A stretch of DNA of 64,000 nucleotides from Verrucomicrobiia bacterium (GCA_035946615.1 DASYZB010000074.1:1-64000), one strand, 5' to 3'; positions 46,407 through 55,402 are shown, counted from the first letter of the stretch. Notes: generated from the sequence alone by a model not told the origin. Translations and numbers: made by a program.

Positions 46407-46415
46407 TAAACCTGT

Positions 46416-46697
46416 TCAGGTCAGAACGATCTTGTCGCCCTTTTTGAGCGTCACGATGGCCTTCTTCCAATTGGGGGTCTGTCCAGCTTGTTTGGTGCGT
46501 TGGCGGCGGTATTTGCCGCGCACGTTGAGCGTATTGACTTTGAGGACTTTGACCTTAAAAAGGTCCTGCACGGCCTGACGAATTTGTATCTTGTTGGCCC
46601 GCGGGTCCGCCACGACCGTGTATTGGTTGAACTTCTCGCCCTGGCGGGTCCCTTTCTCTGTCAGACGCACCGTTTTGACTATCTCGAAGGCATTCAT
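46416..46697 (-). CDS. rplW: 50S ribosomal protein L23
   Basis: The 93-residue exit-tunnel protein has VRLTEKGTRQGEKFNQYTVVADPRANKIQIRQAVQDLFKVKV and the KGKYRRQRTKQAGQTPNWKKAIVTL core. It overlaps the end of rplD by 4 bp (ATGA). In most bacteria rplB follows directly; here transcription runs into the convergent GH2 gene and rplB is 25 kb away. Confidence 0.97.
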   Translation of the reverse strand: MNAFEIVKTVRLTEKGTRQGEKFNQYTVVADPRANKIQIRQAVQDLFKVKVLKVNTLNVRGKYRRQRTKQAGQTPNWKKAIVTLKKGDKIVLT

Positions 46698-47326
46698 GTT
46701 ATTTCCTTGCTCAGCCGGGCATCCACCTGCTCGAAGGCGCCGCGGGTAAAGACCAGTTTATCAGGCCGTAGCAGGTCATAAGTGTTCAGCGAATCTGAGG
46801 TCGTCAGGGCGACATGCCGGACATTGCGCGAGGCTAGCGTCAGGTTCTTGTCCGGGGCCTGGGCGACGATCAGGGCGCTGCCCTTCAAATCCAGGGCAGC
46901 CAACAACCCAACGAAATCCTTCGTCTTGCCGGATTCGAGTTTTAATTCATCTATCAGCACAACATCGCCGGCGCGCAGGCGCTCCGAAAGCGCCTTGCGC
47001 AACGCCAGTTGCCTGGTTTTGCGTGAAACTTTCTTGCTGAAATCGCGCGGTTTGGGACCAAACACCACTCCGCCCCCTCGCCACAGCGGCGAGGCGAATG
47101 ACCCGGCTCGCGCGCGCCCAGTTCCCTTTTGGCGCCATGGCTTTTTCCCAGACCCGGCGACTTCCCCCATGGTTTTGGTGCAGGCCGTCCCCATTCGCTG
47201 CGCCGCCCGGTAGGCCGTCACCGTATCGTGGACCGCCTGGGTCCCTTTGCCGCCCTCGACCAGCGGGAACTTCACTTCCAGCTCGCCCTGGTTATTTCCC
47301 TTGGTGTCTTTGATTGTAAGTTTCAT
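46694..47326 (-). CDS. rplD: 50S ribosomal protein L4
   Basis: The 210-residue protein begins MKLTIKDTKGNNQ and has the tunnel-lining loop TKTMGEVAGSGKKPWRQKGTGRARAGS. In E. coli L4 autoregulates the S10 operon. The start at 47326 is preferred over an ATG three codons upstream. Confidence 0.96.
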   Translation of the reverse strand: MKLTIKDTKGNNQGELEVKFPLVEGGKGTQAVHDTVTAYRAAQRMGTACTKTMGEVAGSGKKPWRQKGTGRARAGSFASPLWRGGGVVFGPKPRDFSKKVSRKTRQLALRKALSERLRAGDVVLIDELKLESGKTKDFVGLLAALDLKGSALIVAQAPDKNLTLASRNVRHVALTTSDSLNTYDLLRPDKLVFTRGAFEQVDARLSKEIT

Positions 47327-47359
47327 AAAATGCATTCCGCATCATCCGCAGCGGCGCCC

Positions 47360-48052
47360 TTACTTTTTCTTTGTCTCCGCTTTCTTGTTTTCCGCCCGCT
47401 CCGCATGCGGACGCCACCCCTTGGGCCGCTTCTTGGACTCCCGGATGAGCACGTAATCTCCGTTGGACCCGGGAATGGCTCCTCTGATCAACAGCACGTT
47501 TTCAGCTTCGCGCACTTGGATAACTTCGAGGTTTTGGGCCGTTCGGCGGACTTGGCCCATGTGGCCGGGCATTTTCATGCCGCGCATCACTGTGCCTGGG
47601 AACAACCGCTGGCCGATGGCGCCCGACCGCCGGTGCCAACCCTTGGCCCCGTGGGTCGAGTCGCCCCCGGCAAAGGCGTGGCGCCCCACCACCCCTTCAA
47701 ACCCGCGCCCCTTTGTAATGCCGATTGCGTCCACATAATCGCCTGGGGCAAAAAGCGTGGCCCCGATCACATCCCCCGGTTTGACTTCCTTGGAAAAATC
47801 ACGGAATTCCCGGATTCGCTTTACTGCCGTCCCGCTGAATTTCTTTATATGGCCCAGCAAAGATTTGGCAAGACGCTGCTCTTTTTGGTCGCCGAACCCC
47901 AGTTGAACGGCATTATAGCCATCGGATTGCTGGTTTTTACATTGTAAAACCCGGTTGGGCCCGGCCAGCACAATGGTGACTGGCGTGATCACCCCTTTGG
48001 CATTATAAACACGCGTTTGGCCCAATTTTTTCCCTAAGAGACCTACTGGCAT
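47360..48052 (-). CDS. rplC: 50S ribosomal protein L3
   Basis: The 230-residue protein begins MPVGLLGKKLGQTRVYNAKG and contains GGDSTHGAKGWHRRSGAIGQ and RVFPGTVMRGMKMPGHMGQ, the segment near the peptidyl transferase centre. A basic C-tail (KKRPKGWRPHAERAENKKAETKKK) is added. An in-frame upstream extension to 48142 is not used. It lies 90 bp after rpsJ. Confidence 0.96.
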   Translation of the reverse strand: MPVGLLGKKLGQTRVYNAKGVITPVTIVLAGPNRVLQCKNQQSDGYNAVQLGFGDQKEQRLAKSLLGHIKKFSGTAVKRIREFRDFSKEVKPGDVIGATLFAPGDYVDAIGITKGRGFEGVVGRHAFAGGDSTHGAKGWHRRSGAIGQRLFPGTVMRGMKMPGHMGQVRRTAQNLEVIQVREAENVLLIRGAIPGSNGDYVLIRESKKRPKGWRPHAERAENKKAETKKK

Positions 48053-48142
48053 AAAATCTGAATTTTGATGGTTAAAAATTTTAAACGAGCCGGAAGACCC
48101 AAAGGCGCCGATACGCGCCCCTGGCGCCATCCATGCCGGCAA

Positions 48143-48451
48143 TCAAATCTTGATCGTGATGTCCACACCCGCCGGCAAATTGAGCTTTTTCAGCTCATCC
48201 ACTGTCTTGGCGGTGGGTTCGATGATATCGATCAGCCGCTTGTGGGTCCGTTGTTCGAATGTCTCCTGGGACTTCTTATCCGAGTGCGGTGAGCGCAGGA
48301 CCGTGAAGCGCTCGATGCGGGTGGGCAGTGGAATGGGCCCGGCGACACGCGCCCCCGTGCGCTTGACGGTATCCGCGATGTCGCGGGCGGATTGGTCTAT
48401 GACCCGATGGTCATAAGCCTTCAGTCGAATGCGAATGCGTTGTCCAGCCAT
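48143..48451 (-). CDS. rpsJ: 30S ribosomal protein S10
   Basis: The 102-residue protein begins [25 protein letters not shown] and has [39 protein letters not shown]. It heads the S10 operon. The upstream str operon (rpsL-rpsG-fusA-tufA) is not linked. The promoter is about 70 bp upstream. Confidence 0.97.
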   Translation of the reverse strand: MAGQRIRIRLKAYDHRVIDQSARDIADTVKRTGARVAGPIPLPTRIERFTVLRSPHSDKKSQETFEQRTHKRLIDIIEPTAKTVDELKKLNLPAGVDITIKI

Positions 48452-48519
48452 ACAAAGAACAATTGTCTGTTAATGGTTTTGCTTTCAGCCCGCTCCCCGG
48501 CGTGGGAAACGGAACGCGG

Positions 48520-48547
48520 AATATAGCAGACCCCTTTACCCACGCAA
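48520..48547 (-). promoter_or_regulatory. Promoter of rpsJ-rplC-rplD-rplW
   Basis: On the minus strand, -35 TTGCGT (48547-48542), a 16-bp spacer ending GTCTGC, -10 TATATT (48525-48520), then a GC-rich stretch CCGCGTTCCG and a leader of about 65 nt to rpsJ. The same arrangement precedes rplB at 21671-21698. Confidence 0.65.
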
Positions 48548-48676
48548 CAGGTTTTTCCGAAAATCGTTACGGCTTACGGCTGCGGCGCGCGGGCTGAGCG
48601 CCCCAGCTCGAAACCGTTTGGAGCGAGCCAAAAGCGATCTCCTCGGTTCAGCACTCTCCGTACCCGGAAACATGCA

Positions 48677-48837
48677 GGAACAAACAGGAGGAAACGGAGG
48701 GAACAGAGATTTTTGAAGCACTTTTGTGGGCAACGGAGGCACAAACAGCCCCTCACCATCAGTGACCAGCCCCAAGCGTGCAAGACACAGTTTTGGCTTT
48801 CTGGTCACGCCTCCGTTTCCTGTTGTCTCCTGTTCCA
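48677..48837. repeat. Region bounded by an imperfect inverted repeat, no gene supported
   Basis: The arms share a perfect 12-bp core (AGGAAACGGAGG at 48689-48700 and CCTCCGTTTCCT at 48810-48821), with further partial matches outward (GGAACAAACAGG / CCTGTTCC). The enclosed 110 bp have no credible coding sequence. With the rpsJ leader this fills the 600-bp gap between rpsJ and the desaturase gene; the rest (48840-49053) shows nothing recognisable. Confidence 0.5.
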
Positions 48838-49053
48838 ACTGAATCGTTATGGCTTTAGGGCTCAAAGTTATTATCCGAATGTGCGTATTTAGGTATTGGA
48901 AATTGTTGAGCCGGCAGGTATGCTGCTCGTGTAGCCGATAAGGCAAGCGCCTTGCGGATGTTGCCAAGCCCAGCAGAGGCGGACTTGGGCTCGAGCAAGG
49001 CCCAAAGCTGTGCGCCAGCGGATTATGCTTAAAAACCAGCGACGGATACGTGC

Positions 49054-50088
49054 ATGAGAACGGGCAAAGAGCTCATACTGGCGACCAAACCGTACGCGAA
49101 GGACTCGACGGCCAGGAGTTGGGCGTATTTACTTTCCACGGCATTCCTTTTGGCGGGCGCCCTGGCGGGCACTCTTTGGAACTTTCATTTCGCCGGCAGG
49201 ATACTCTGCAGCCTGCTAGCCGGGTTGCTGTATCTTCGATTTTTCGTCATCTATCACGATCAACAGCACGACGCCATATTGCCTCATTCCCGGCTCGCTG
49301 ACGGATTGATGCGTGTGTTTGGAATTCTGATTCTGAGCCCCAGCAGCGTTTGGAAAAGCTCACACAACCACCACCACAACCACAACTCGAAGCTTCGCGG
49401 GTCTCATATTGGCTCCTATCCGATCATGACACGGGAGCAATTTCTTAAGGCGCCCAAAGCCGAGCGCCTTAGGTACCTGTTCATGCGCCATCCGCTGACC
49501 ATTTTGTTCGGGTATGTCTTCGTATTCCAATACGGCATGTGTCTTTATCCCTCGCTGACCAAACCGCGGGAGCACTACGACGGGTTGCTCGCATTCCTGG
49601 TTCACACGTTGCTGGCGGCGGCGATTATCTGGTGGTTTGGCTGGCTTGCGCTGGTGCTGACCCTGCTCCTCCCTCACTTCATCGCCAGCGCGATTGGCAG
49701 TTATCTGTTCTATGCCCAACACAACTTTCCGAGCGTATCGTTCCGGGACAATTCCTGTTGGGCTTACGACACCGCGGCGCTGGAATCCTCGAGCTACCTG
49801 CGGACCGGCCAGCTCATGGCGTGGTTCACGGCCAACATCGGTTACCACCACGTTCATCACCTCAACTCTCGCATCCCCTTTTATCGCCTGCCCGAGGTAG
49901 TGGCCGCTATTCCCGAGCTGCAGAGGCCTAAAACCACCTCGCTGCGCCTGGGGGAAATCTTTCGTTGCTTGCGCTTGAAGGTTTGGGACGCCGACGTTCA
50001 GCGTATGGTAAGTCTCCGCGCGCTCCACTCACGCAAATGGCAATCGCAGCCGGCCCCGGGTTTTGCCGAGCGGGGCACCGATTCTTAG
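49054..50088 (+). CDS. Membrane fatty-acid desaturase
   Basis: The 344-residue protein has the three histidine boxes of membrane acyl desaturases: HDQQHD (H68, H72), HNHHHNH at 104-110 and HHVHH at 265-269, plus four or more hydrophobic segments. The boxes hold a diiron centre that inserts a double bond into an acyl chain. It is 31 bp before lpxD on the same strand and probably co-transcribed. Regioselectivity cannot be read from the sequence; a second desaturase lies 2 kb downstream on the other strand. Confidence 0.9.
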   Translation: MRTGKELILATKPYAKDSTARSWAYLLSTAFLLAGALAGTLWNFHFAGRILCSLLAGLLYLRFFVIYHDQQHDAILPHSRLADGLMRVFGILILSPSSVWKSSHNHHHNHNSKLRGSHIGSYPIMTREQFLKAPKAERLRYLFMRHPLTILFGYVFVFQYGMCLYPSLTKPREHYDGLLAFLVHTLLAAAIIWWFGWLALVLTLLLPHFIASAIGSYLFYAQHNFPSVSFRDNSCWAYDTAALESSSYLRTGQLMAWFTANIGYHHVHHLNSRIPFYRLPEVVAAIPELQRPKTTSLRLGEIFRCLRLKVWDADVQRMVSLRALHSRKWQSQPAPGFAERGTDS

Positions 50089-50119
50089 GAAACCTGCAAA
50101 CCGCTGTTACGAACATTTT

Positions 50120-51148
50120 ATGTTCTTCACCGCTTCGCAAATTGCCAAGCAACTCCAAGGCGAAATCGTGGGCGATGGTTCAGTCCAACTCACGGGTTTG
50201 GCCCCAGCCGAACACGCGAGATCGGGCGAGCTTACTTTTGCCGAGAATGCCGCCTACTTCGCCATGGCAGAACAGAGCCAAGCCGCCGCGATTCTGGTGG
50301 CCGGGCCCGTTGTTTCGTCGAGCAAGGTTCTGATTCGTGTCCTCAATCCCCGGGTGGCGTTGGCCAGGGTGCTGCCGCTCTTTTTCCCGCCGGAGGGGCA
50401 TCCCAGTGGCATCCATCCCAGCGCGGTTATCCCGGCAACAGCCCGAGTAGATGCCACGGCGCACATTGGGCCCAACTGCGTCTTGGGCGACCGGGTGCGG
50501 TTGGGCGCCCGCTGCGTGCTCATAGGCGGCAATTCTCTGGGTGCCGACTGCCAGCTTGGCGATGACGTGTGCCTCTTTCCCAATGTCGTGCTGTACCGGC
50601 GGACGCAAGTCGGCAATCGCGTCAGCATTCACGCCGGCACAGTCATCGGCTCGGACGGTTTCGGCTACGTGCTCGACGAGGGCCGCCATCGGAAAGTGCT
50701 TCAGCTAGGCAACGTGATTATCCAAGACGACGTCGAAATTGGGGCCAATGCCGCCATCGACCGCGCCACATTCGGACCCACGGTCATTGGCCAAGGCACG
50801 AAAATCGACAACCTGGTTCATATCGCTCACAACGTGGTCATTGGACGGCACTGCTTGATCATGGGGCAGGTCGGGTTTGCGGGCAGTACCCATTTGGGCG
50901 ATTACGTCGTGGTGGCCTCCCAATCGGGAGTCGCGGACCACTTGAAGTTGGGCAACCAAGTCATTGTCGGCGCGAAATCAGGCGTCATGCGCGATGTGGC
51001 GGACGGCGGTCGGGTGCTGGGCATCCCTGCCTGTTCCGACCGGCAGGCCAAGCGTCAGATGATTGCCATCCAGCAGTTGCCGGAAATGCTCCGCCGACTG
51101 CGTAAATTGGAGGAGCAGGTGCGGGAGCTTACAGTCCGGGCTGCTTAA
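50120..51148 (+). CDS. lpxD: UDP-3-O-acylglucosamine N-acyltransferase
   Basis: The 342-residue trimeric left-handed beta-helix enzyme adds the N-linked acyl chain in lipid A synthesis. The N-terminal uridine-binding domain is followed by hexapeptide repeats (about 100-290) with the catalytic His237 in HIAHN, and [12 protein letters not shown]. The ATG at 50120 gives the conserved start. Its presence indicates an LPS-bearing outer membrane. It pairs with the desaturase gene, suggesting a link between lipid A acylation and acyl-chain modification. Confidence 0.95.
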   Translation: MFFTASQIAKQLQGEIVGDGSVQLTGLAPAEHARSGELTFAENAAYFAMAEQSQAAAILVAGPVVSSSKVLIRVLNPRVALARVLPLFFPPEGHPSGIHPSAVIPATARVDATAHIGPNCVLGDRVRLGARCVLIGGNSLGADCQLGDDVCLFPNVVLYRRTQVGNRVSIHAGTVIGSDGFGYVLDEGRHRKVLQLGNVIIQDDVEIGANAAIDRATFGPTVIGQGTKIDNLVHIAHNVVIGRHCLIMGQVGFAGSTHLGDYVVVASQSGVADHLKLGNQVIVGAKSGVMRDVADGGRVLGIPACSDRQAKRQMIAIQQLPEMLRRLRKLEEQVRELTVRAA

Positions 51149-51251
51149 GGCCTGTTGAAAACGTACTAGCAGCAGCCGTCGTCCGGTTGAAAATTGAGCC
51201 TCCTGACTCGGCTCCTACAATGCCTACTGTAAGGGGTTTGCTTGCGGTTAA

Positions 51252-51659
51252 TCAGCTTTGAGCGTGCAATTGCGCTTTGAGTTCGCGCAGCAGGGCGTCA
51301 AAAAAGGCGGCCGCTTTAGGGGTAGTGGTCAGGCTGGCATCGAAATGCAACAGGGTGGGCAATGAGCTTTGCGTCGGGATATCGTGGTATGGCAACACAG
51401 CCTTGATGCCGCCCTCGCGACCCAGCCGTGTATAGCAATCCTGCACGTGGATTTGCCGAATGAGAACGAGCCTATGGCCCAGCCTGGCCAGGAGTTGCTC
51501 GTAGGTCTCGGCGCTCAAAATGGCGGCTAGAAGCTTCTCCCGGTCGGGAGTCAGGCGTTCAAGAATAGTCTTAAGCCCTTCGAAGCGGGCTGCGGACAGA
51601 ACGGGTTCCAACCGCTGCTGGCAGGGGCTGGAGCCGATTGATGATGGAACAGATGACAT
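51252..51659 (-). CDS. Hypothetical protein of 135 residues
   Basis: I do not recognise a family. The protein is hydrophilic and mostly helical in appearance (LKTILERLTPDREKLLAAIL, FFDALLRELKAQLHAQ), with two cysteines and no signal peptide or membrane segment. GC content matches its neighbours. The start (ATG at 51659) is the first in-frame option. Coding status rests on length and composition alone. The 215 bp upstream hold nothing recognisable. Confidence 0.45.
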   Translation of the reverse strand: MSSVPSSIGSSPCQQRLEPVLSAARFEGLKTILERLTPDREKLLAAILSAETYEQLLARLGHRLVLIRQIHVQDCYTRLGREGGIKAVLPYHDIPTQSSLPTLLHFDASLTTTPKAAAFFDALLRELKAQLHAQS

Positions 51660-51874
51660 AAATAAAGGCCCTGGAGGCCGTAAGTCGATTGCTTTTCCCA
51701 GGGTGTTCCCGACGTTCGGGTTTCAAATCGTCATTGAACAGAAATTCATTGAAGATTTACCTGCCTCGAGATCGGCAAGCCGCCTAACTGCAGAGATATT
51801 CTAGGGAAGACGGACAGGAACGCAACTATTGTTTTTTGCGACATGATTCGTCCCGGCTGCGGATTTTGATGAAA

Positions 51875-52927
51875 CTATCGGCCATTGGGCGCGCTCGCCG
51901 GGGCAAAAGCATGCTTCAGGGCGCGGAATCCGACCAGTTTCCGGTGCTGCTCATCCCAGAGGCGGAATGTTAATGATTTAAAGCTGGCCAATAGGGTTAT
52001 CGGTTGAACGGTCTGAAATAAGGGTTCGGCCCGGTGACACCTTTCGAGGTTGTAATTGGGGATGCGAGGGCTCAAATGATGAATATGATGGAAACCAATG
52101 TTGCCAGAGAACCATTGCAGGACTTTGGGTAGTTTATAAAAGGAACTCCCCTGAAGCGCTGCGGCACAATAGTCCCATTCCCGGCGGCGCTCCCAATAAA
52201 CACCCTCAAACTGATGCTGGACATAGAACAACCACACACCGGCCATGCCGGCGATTGCCATGATGCCCATCTGGAGCACGAGGAATGTCGTAAGGCCGAA
52301 CAGACAGCTCAGCCCCGCGCCCATTGCAAGGAGGCAGAGATTTGTCCAATAGACCGAGCGACGTTCGCGGGGGCCTGCTTTTGGCGAGGGGAATCGTTGC
52401 TTAACCAGGAATAAGAACAGCGGCGCCAGCACGAACAGGATGAAGGGGTTGCGGGCCAGCCGATACGCAAAGCGTTTCCAGCGCGAGGATTCGAGATACT
52501 CCTGAACCGTTAAGGTCCAAACATCGCCGGTGCCGCGCCGGTCCAGGTCGCCCGCGCTGGAGTGGTGCAGGGCGTGTTCCCAGAGCCAGTGACGATAGGG
52601 GGTTAGGGTCAACGCGCCGGCGATGGACCCAAGAATATTATTCGCCTTGCGCGATCTAAAAAACGAACCATGGCCGCAATCATGGAAAATGATAAATATC
52701 CGAACCATGAAGCTGGCCGCCAAAACGGCGAGCGCGGCCGTAAGCCAGTACGAGATGCCCAAGCTGAGGTGCATCAGCCACCAGAGCGCCGCATAAGGAA
52801 TAAACGTGTTGAGAACCTGCCAGAGCCCTCGGCCTAGCGCGGGCTGCTGATACTTGGCCACAATCTCTTTCCACCTGGGAAGGGCTGTTTTGTGCTCTCC
52901 TTTGGCCATCACCGAATCATTTGACAT
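51875..52927 (-). CDS. Membrane fatty-acid desaturase (DesA/delta-12-like)
   Basis: The 350-residue protein has three histidine boxes: HDCGHGSF, HALHHSS and HHIHHLSPRIPNY, and four or more hydrophobic segments, as in delta-12/omega-3-type desaturases. It differs clearly from the desaturase at 49054-50088, whose first box is HDQQHD. ATG at 52927 is preferred; 52951 is in frame with AGAGGA placed too close to it. The pair suggests sequential desaturation of membrane lipids, perhaps for cold adaptation. Confidence 0.9.
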   Translation of the reverse strand: MSNDSVMAKGEHKTALPRWKEIVAKYQQPALGRGLWQVLNTFIPYAALWWLMHLSLGISYWLTAALAVLAASFMVRIFIIFHDCGHGSFFRSRKANNILGSIAGALTLTPYRHWLWEHALHHSSAGDLDRRGTGDVWTLTVQEYLESSRWKRFAYRLARNPFILFVLAPLFLFLVKQRFPSPKAGPRERRSVYWTNLCLLAMGAGLSCLFGLTTFLVLQMGIMAIAGMAGVWLFYVQHQFEGVYWERRREWDYCAAALQGSSFYKLPKVLQWFSGNIGFHHIHHLSPRIPNYNLERCHRAEPLFQTVQPITLLASFKSLTFRLWDEQHRKLVGFRALKHAFAPASAPNGR

Positions 52928-53058
52928 AATAAATACTTTTCTAATAACCATTCCTCTGCGGGATAGCCAAAAGCTGGGAAACCAAATCTTGGAAGCTCGC
53001 CCAACGAACCCAACCTACACCACATTGGGGCGAGCGCAATAGTGGGGGCTGTGATTTT

Positions 53059-53161
53059 TGTAATCGGTTAGTGGCGGCGGGGCGCTGCCGCCTAAAGGCG
53101 GCGTTCCGCGCGTCCGGAACGCCGGCTTCAGCCGGCAGCCCCGCAGTCACTGAGGCATTAC
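53059..53161 (-). repeat. MITE-like palindromic interspersed repeat, copy 2
   Basis: Read on the minus strand this 103-bp element matches the one at 21718-21824 almost base for base: same ends, same three hairpins in the same order. The main difference is a short indel near its 5' end, where copy 1 has CCGACTACGGGG and this copy CTGCGGGG. It lies between the second desaturase and the flavoprotein gene, in opposite orientation to copy 1. Confidence 0.85.
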
Positions 53162-53169
53162 TGATTTTT

Positions 53170-54408
53170 TCAAGAAATAATCTGGGCGGCCATGGCCCGG
53201 CCCGCAATCCAGCCGGTGGTCCAGGCGGCCTGGAAATTGAACCCGCCGGTCAGGCCGTCAATGTCGAGCAGTTCGCCGCCGAAATAAAGTCCCGGCGTGA
53301 ACCGGCTCTCCATCGTCTTGAAATTCACTTCGCTCAGCCGCACTCCGCCGCAGGTGACAAACTCCTCCTGGTTGAGACTTTTTCCGGCCGCGCGCAATTC
53401 GGTGGTGATGAGCTGCTGAACCAGTTGATGGCGGGCGGAGCGCGACAGGCACGCCCAGCGAGTTGTCTTGGGAATTCCAGCAGCCAGCACGAGGACTTCC
53501 CAGAGCCGGGCCGGCAGCGGGGCCACCGGGGCATTGACGACGAGCCGGGCGCCTTGAGCGCGGCGGCGCGAGTCCAGATGTGCCGCCAGCGCCTCGCTCT
53601 CGAGGTGTGGCACCCAGTTTACTCGCAGCGGGAATTGGTAATCCATCCCGTGCAGCGCCCGCGCGCCCCAGGCGGAAAGCCGAAGAATCGCAGGTCCGCT
53701 CAAACCCGTGTGGGTGACAAGCAGACCACCCCGCTCGCGCAGACCAGCGGCGGGGACGGAGACTTCGGCCAATTCGAGGGAAATTCCTGCCAGGCCGCGC
53801 AACCAGTCCGATGCAATGTGGAATGTAAAGAGCGAGGGAACGGGCGGTTCGAGCGAGTGCCCCAGAGAGCACGCCAGCCGGCCCCCCCGAGCGCCGCGGC
53901 AGCCGCCGGTGGCCAGCATGAGCCGCTGGCAATCGAGAGTTTCCCCGCCGGTTAGCCTCAGAGCAAAGCCGCCGCCACTGCGCGCGGCAACACTGTCCAC
54001 GCCGCGATTGACAAGCAGTTCCACTCCCGCCCTCTGGGCTGTTCGGACCAAGCAGTCGAGGATTGTCTGCGAAGAGTTGCTTGCGGGAAACATGCGCCCA
54101 TCGGGCTCGGTCTTGAGCTTCACTCCGCGGGCTTCAAACCAGGTGATGGTATCGCGAGGTTGAAAGACTGTGAATGGCCCCAGCAACGCCGCGCCGCCGC
54201 GTGGATACTGCCCGCTCAGCTCCCGTCCATCGAAGCAGGCATGAGTGACGTTGCAACGCCCACCGCCTGAGATGCGCACCTTTGACAGGAATTGCGAACT
54301 CTTTTCCAGCAAGGCGATTCTGGCGCTCGGAGAAGCTTCCGCGCAAACAATGGCGGCGAAGAAGCCCGCTGCCCCGCCGCCGACGACCACCACATGCCGC
54401 TGGCTCAT
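53170..54408 (-). CDS. BaiN/HI0933-like NAD(P)/FAD-dependent oxidoreductase
   Basis: The 412-residue flavoprotein begins with a dinucleotide-binding VVVVGGGAAGFFAAIVCA and has the family segments SKVRISGGGRCNVTHA (about 42-57), LATGGCRGARGG and the C-terminal GGVRLSEVNFKTMESRFTPGLYFGGELLDIDG...GGFNFQAAWTTGWIAG. Members include bile-acid reductase BaiN, but the natural role of most homologues is unknown. It stands alone between the MITE-like copy and the VOC/membrane pair. Confidence 0.9.
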   Translation of the reverse strand: MSQRHVVVVGGGAAGFFAAIVCAEASPSARIALLEKSSQFLSKVRISGGGRCNVTHACFDGRELSGQYPRGGAALLGPFTVFQPRDTITWFEARGVKLKTEPDGRMFPASNSSQTILDCLVRTAQRAGVELLVNRGVDSVAARSGGGFALRLTGGETLDCQRLMLATGGCRGARGGRLACSLGHSLEPPVPSLFTFHIASDWLRGLAGISLELAEVSVPAAGLRERGGLLVTHTGLSGPAILRLSAWGARALHGMDYQFPLRVNWVPHLESEALAAHLDSRRRAQGARLVVNAPVAPLPARLWEVLVLAAGIPKTTRWACLSRSARHQLVQQLITTELRAAGKSLNQEEFVTCGGVRLSEVNFKTMESRFTPGLYFGGELLDIDGLTGGFNFQAAWTTGWIAGRAMAAQIIS

Positions 54409-54491
54409 CCGCGTAAGCTACCAGGAGACGAAACAGGTGCGCCAGTTTTTGGAGGAAGGGAGTTAACGAGCCACTCTTGAGCAATCCCCTT

Positions 54492-54899
54492 TCACACGTG
54501 CGCCGCGGGAGTCTCATCCCGCTCTCGTGCAGGCGGCGGCTGGGCTCCCGCACCTCGAAAATAGGCGGCTGCCGGGGCCCGGAATAGAAAATAAGCAAGT
54601 AGGGCAGCCAGCAGGCCATGCACGAGCAACTGAAAGGGCGCATGAAAGGCGCTCAGGATGACGTGGAAGGCGAGCCAAAGGATAAGAAGCCAGCGCGCCC
54701 AATTGAACCCGCGCAGCAGAAACACCCCGCCAATCAGGGCGAGAATCCGGACGGTCTCAATCAATCCGAACTCAAAAGGGCCGTGCTTGAATTCCGTGAA
54801 GCGTTGAGCCAGCGGCAGCACGCCCCTACAAAACGCGATGCCCCCAACCCCAATGAACAGCCAGCCAACAATCGTAATCGAGTAGGGCCGTCTATTCAT
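54492..54899 (-). CDS. Small integral membrane protein
   Basis: The 135-residue protein starts MNRRPYSITIVGWLFIGVGG and has about four hydrophobic segments (about 9-27, 46-62, 65-84, 87-105) and a Pro/Arg-rich tail. I do not recognise a specific function. Its ATG overlaps the stop of the VOC-family gene by one base (TGATG), so the two are translationally coupled. Confidence 0.7.
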   Translation of the reverse strand: MNRRPYSITIVGWLFIGVGGIAFCRGVLPLAQRFTEFKHGPFEFGLIETVRILALIGGVFLLRGFNWARWLLILWLAFHVILSAFHAPFQLLVHGLLAALLAYFLFRAPAAAYFRGAGAQPPPARERDETPAAHV

Positions 54900-55294
54900 C
54901 AGGCCTCGCCCGCTGAGCCGTCCGGACTGGAAAGCACAATGGTGTAACCCTCCGCATCGCGCAACCAGACCTCCCAATGCTTTGCGCAAGGATGAACGTG
55001 TCGTGCCAAGACAACCTCGGCTTTCATTTCCTCAGCACGCGCAACCGCCGCGTCGAAGTCGTCGATCTCGAACCACAGCAGCACGCCGTTCCCGTAGGGC
55101 TTGGCTTTTGGGTTGCCGATGGGGCCGTGATGGTGCCCGACCTCCCACCGGTGCAATTGCAAAACCAACCGCCCGCGCCAGACGAGCCGCTCATACTCGG
55201 AACCGCCATGGGCGCTCTGACAACCCAGCAGCCGTTGGTACCAGCGGCTGCTGGCCTCGACATCACTCACGCAAATCAGAGGCTGTGGATGCAT
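54899..55294 (-). CDS. VOC/glyoxalase-superfamily protein
   Basis: The 131-residue protein has the two beta-alpha-beta-beta-beta modules of the vicinal oxygen chelate fold: VSDVEASSRWYQRLLG at the start and HWEVWLRDAEGYTIVLSSPDG at the end. His in EVGHHHG and Glu in WFEIDDF could be metal ligands. The activity (lyase, dioxygenase, resistance) cannot be assigned. Start at ATG 55294; an extension to 55339 is possible. Confidence 0.85.
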   Translation of the reverse strand: MHPQPLICVSDVEASSRWYQRLLGCQSAHGGSEYERLVWRGRLVLQLHRWEVGHHHGPIGNPKAKPYGNGVLLWFEIDDFDAAVARAEEMKAEVVLARHVHPCAKHWEVWLRDAEGYTIVLSSPDGSAGEA

Positions 55295-55375
55295 TGTGAA
55301 GAGATTAACAAAACTCGAGAATAGTTGCAATTTTTCCATCTTTCGTCACGCCGGCTTGGTGACACTTGCCGCAAT

Positions 55376-55397
55376 AAGTATAAAAATTTTTATACTT
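55376..55397. promoter_or_regulatory. Perfect 22-bp AT-rich palindrome upstream of the PEP-CTERM gene
   Basis: The 22-bp sequence (halves AAGTATAAAAA and TTTTTATACTT) is an uninterrupted perfect palindrome. It ends five bases before the predicted -35 box at 55403, so it is placed like an operator or an upstream activator site. AT-rich sequence of this kind is rare in the window. Confidence 0.6.
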
Positions 55398-55402
55398 CCC
55401 AC

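Noticed and set aside
21545-46415. Integrated mobile island as cause of the operon split
   Set aside because: No integrase, transposase, att site or target duplication was seen, and the block holds essential housekeeping genes.
48536-48967. 143-codon minus-strand frame upstream of rpsJ
   Set aside because: It spans the predicted rpsJ promoter and the inverted repeat; the translation has no recognisable protein features.
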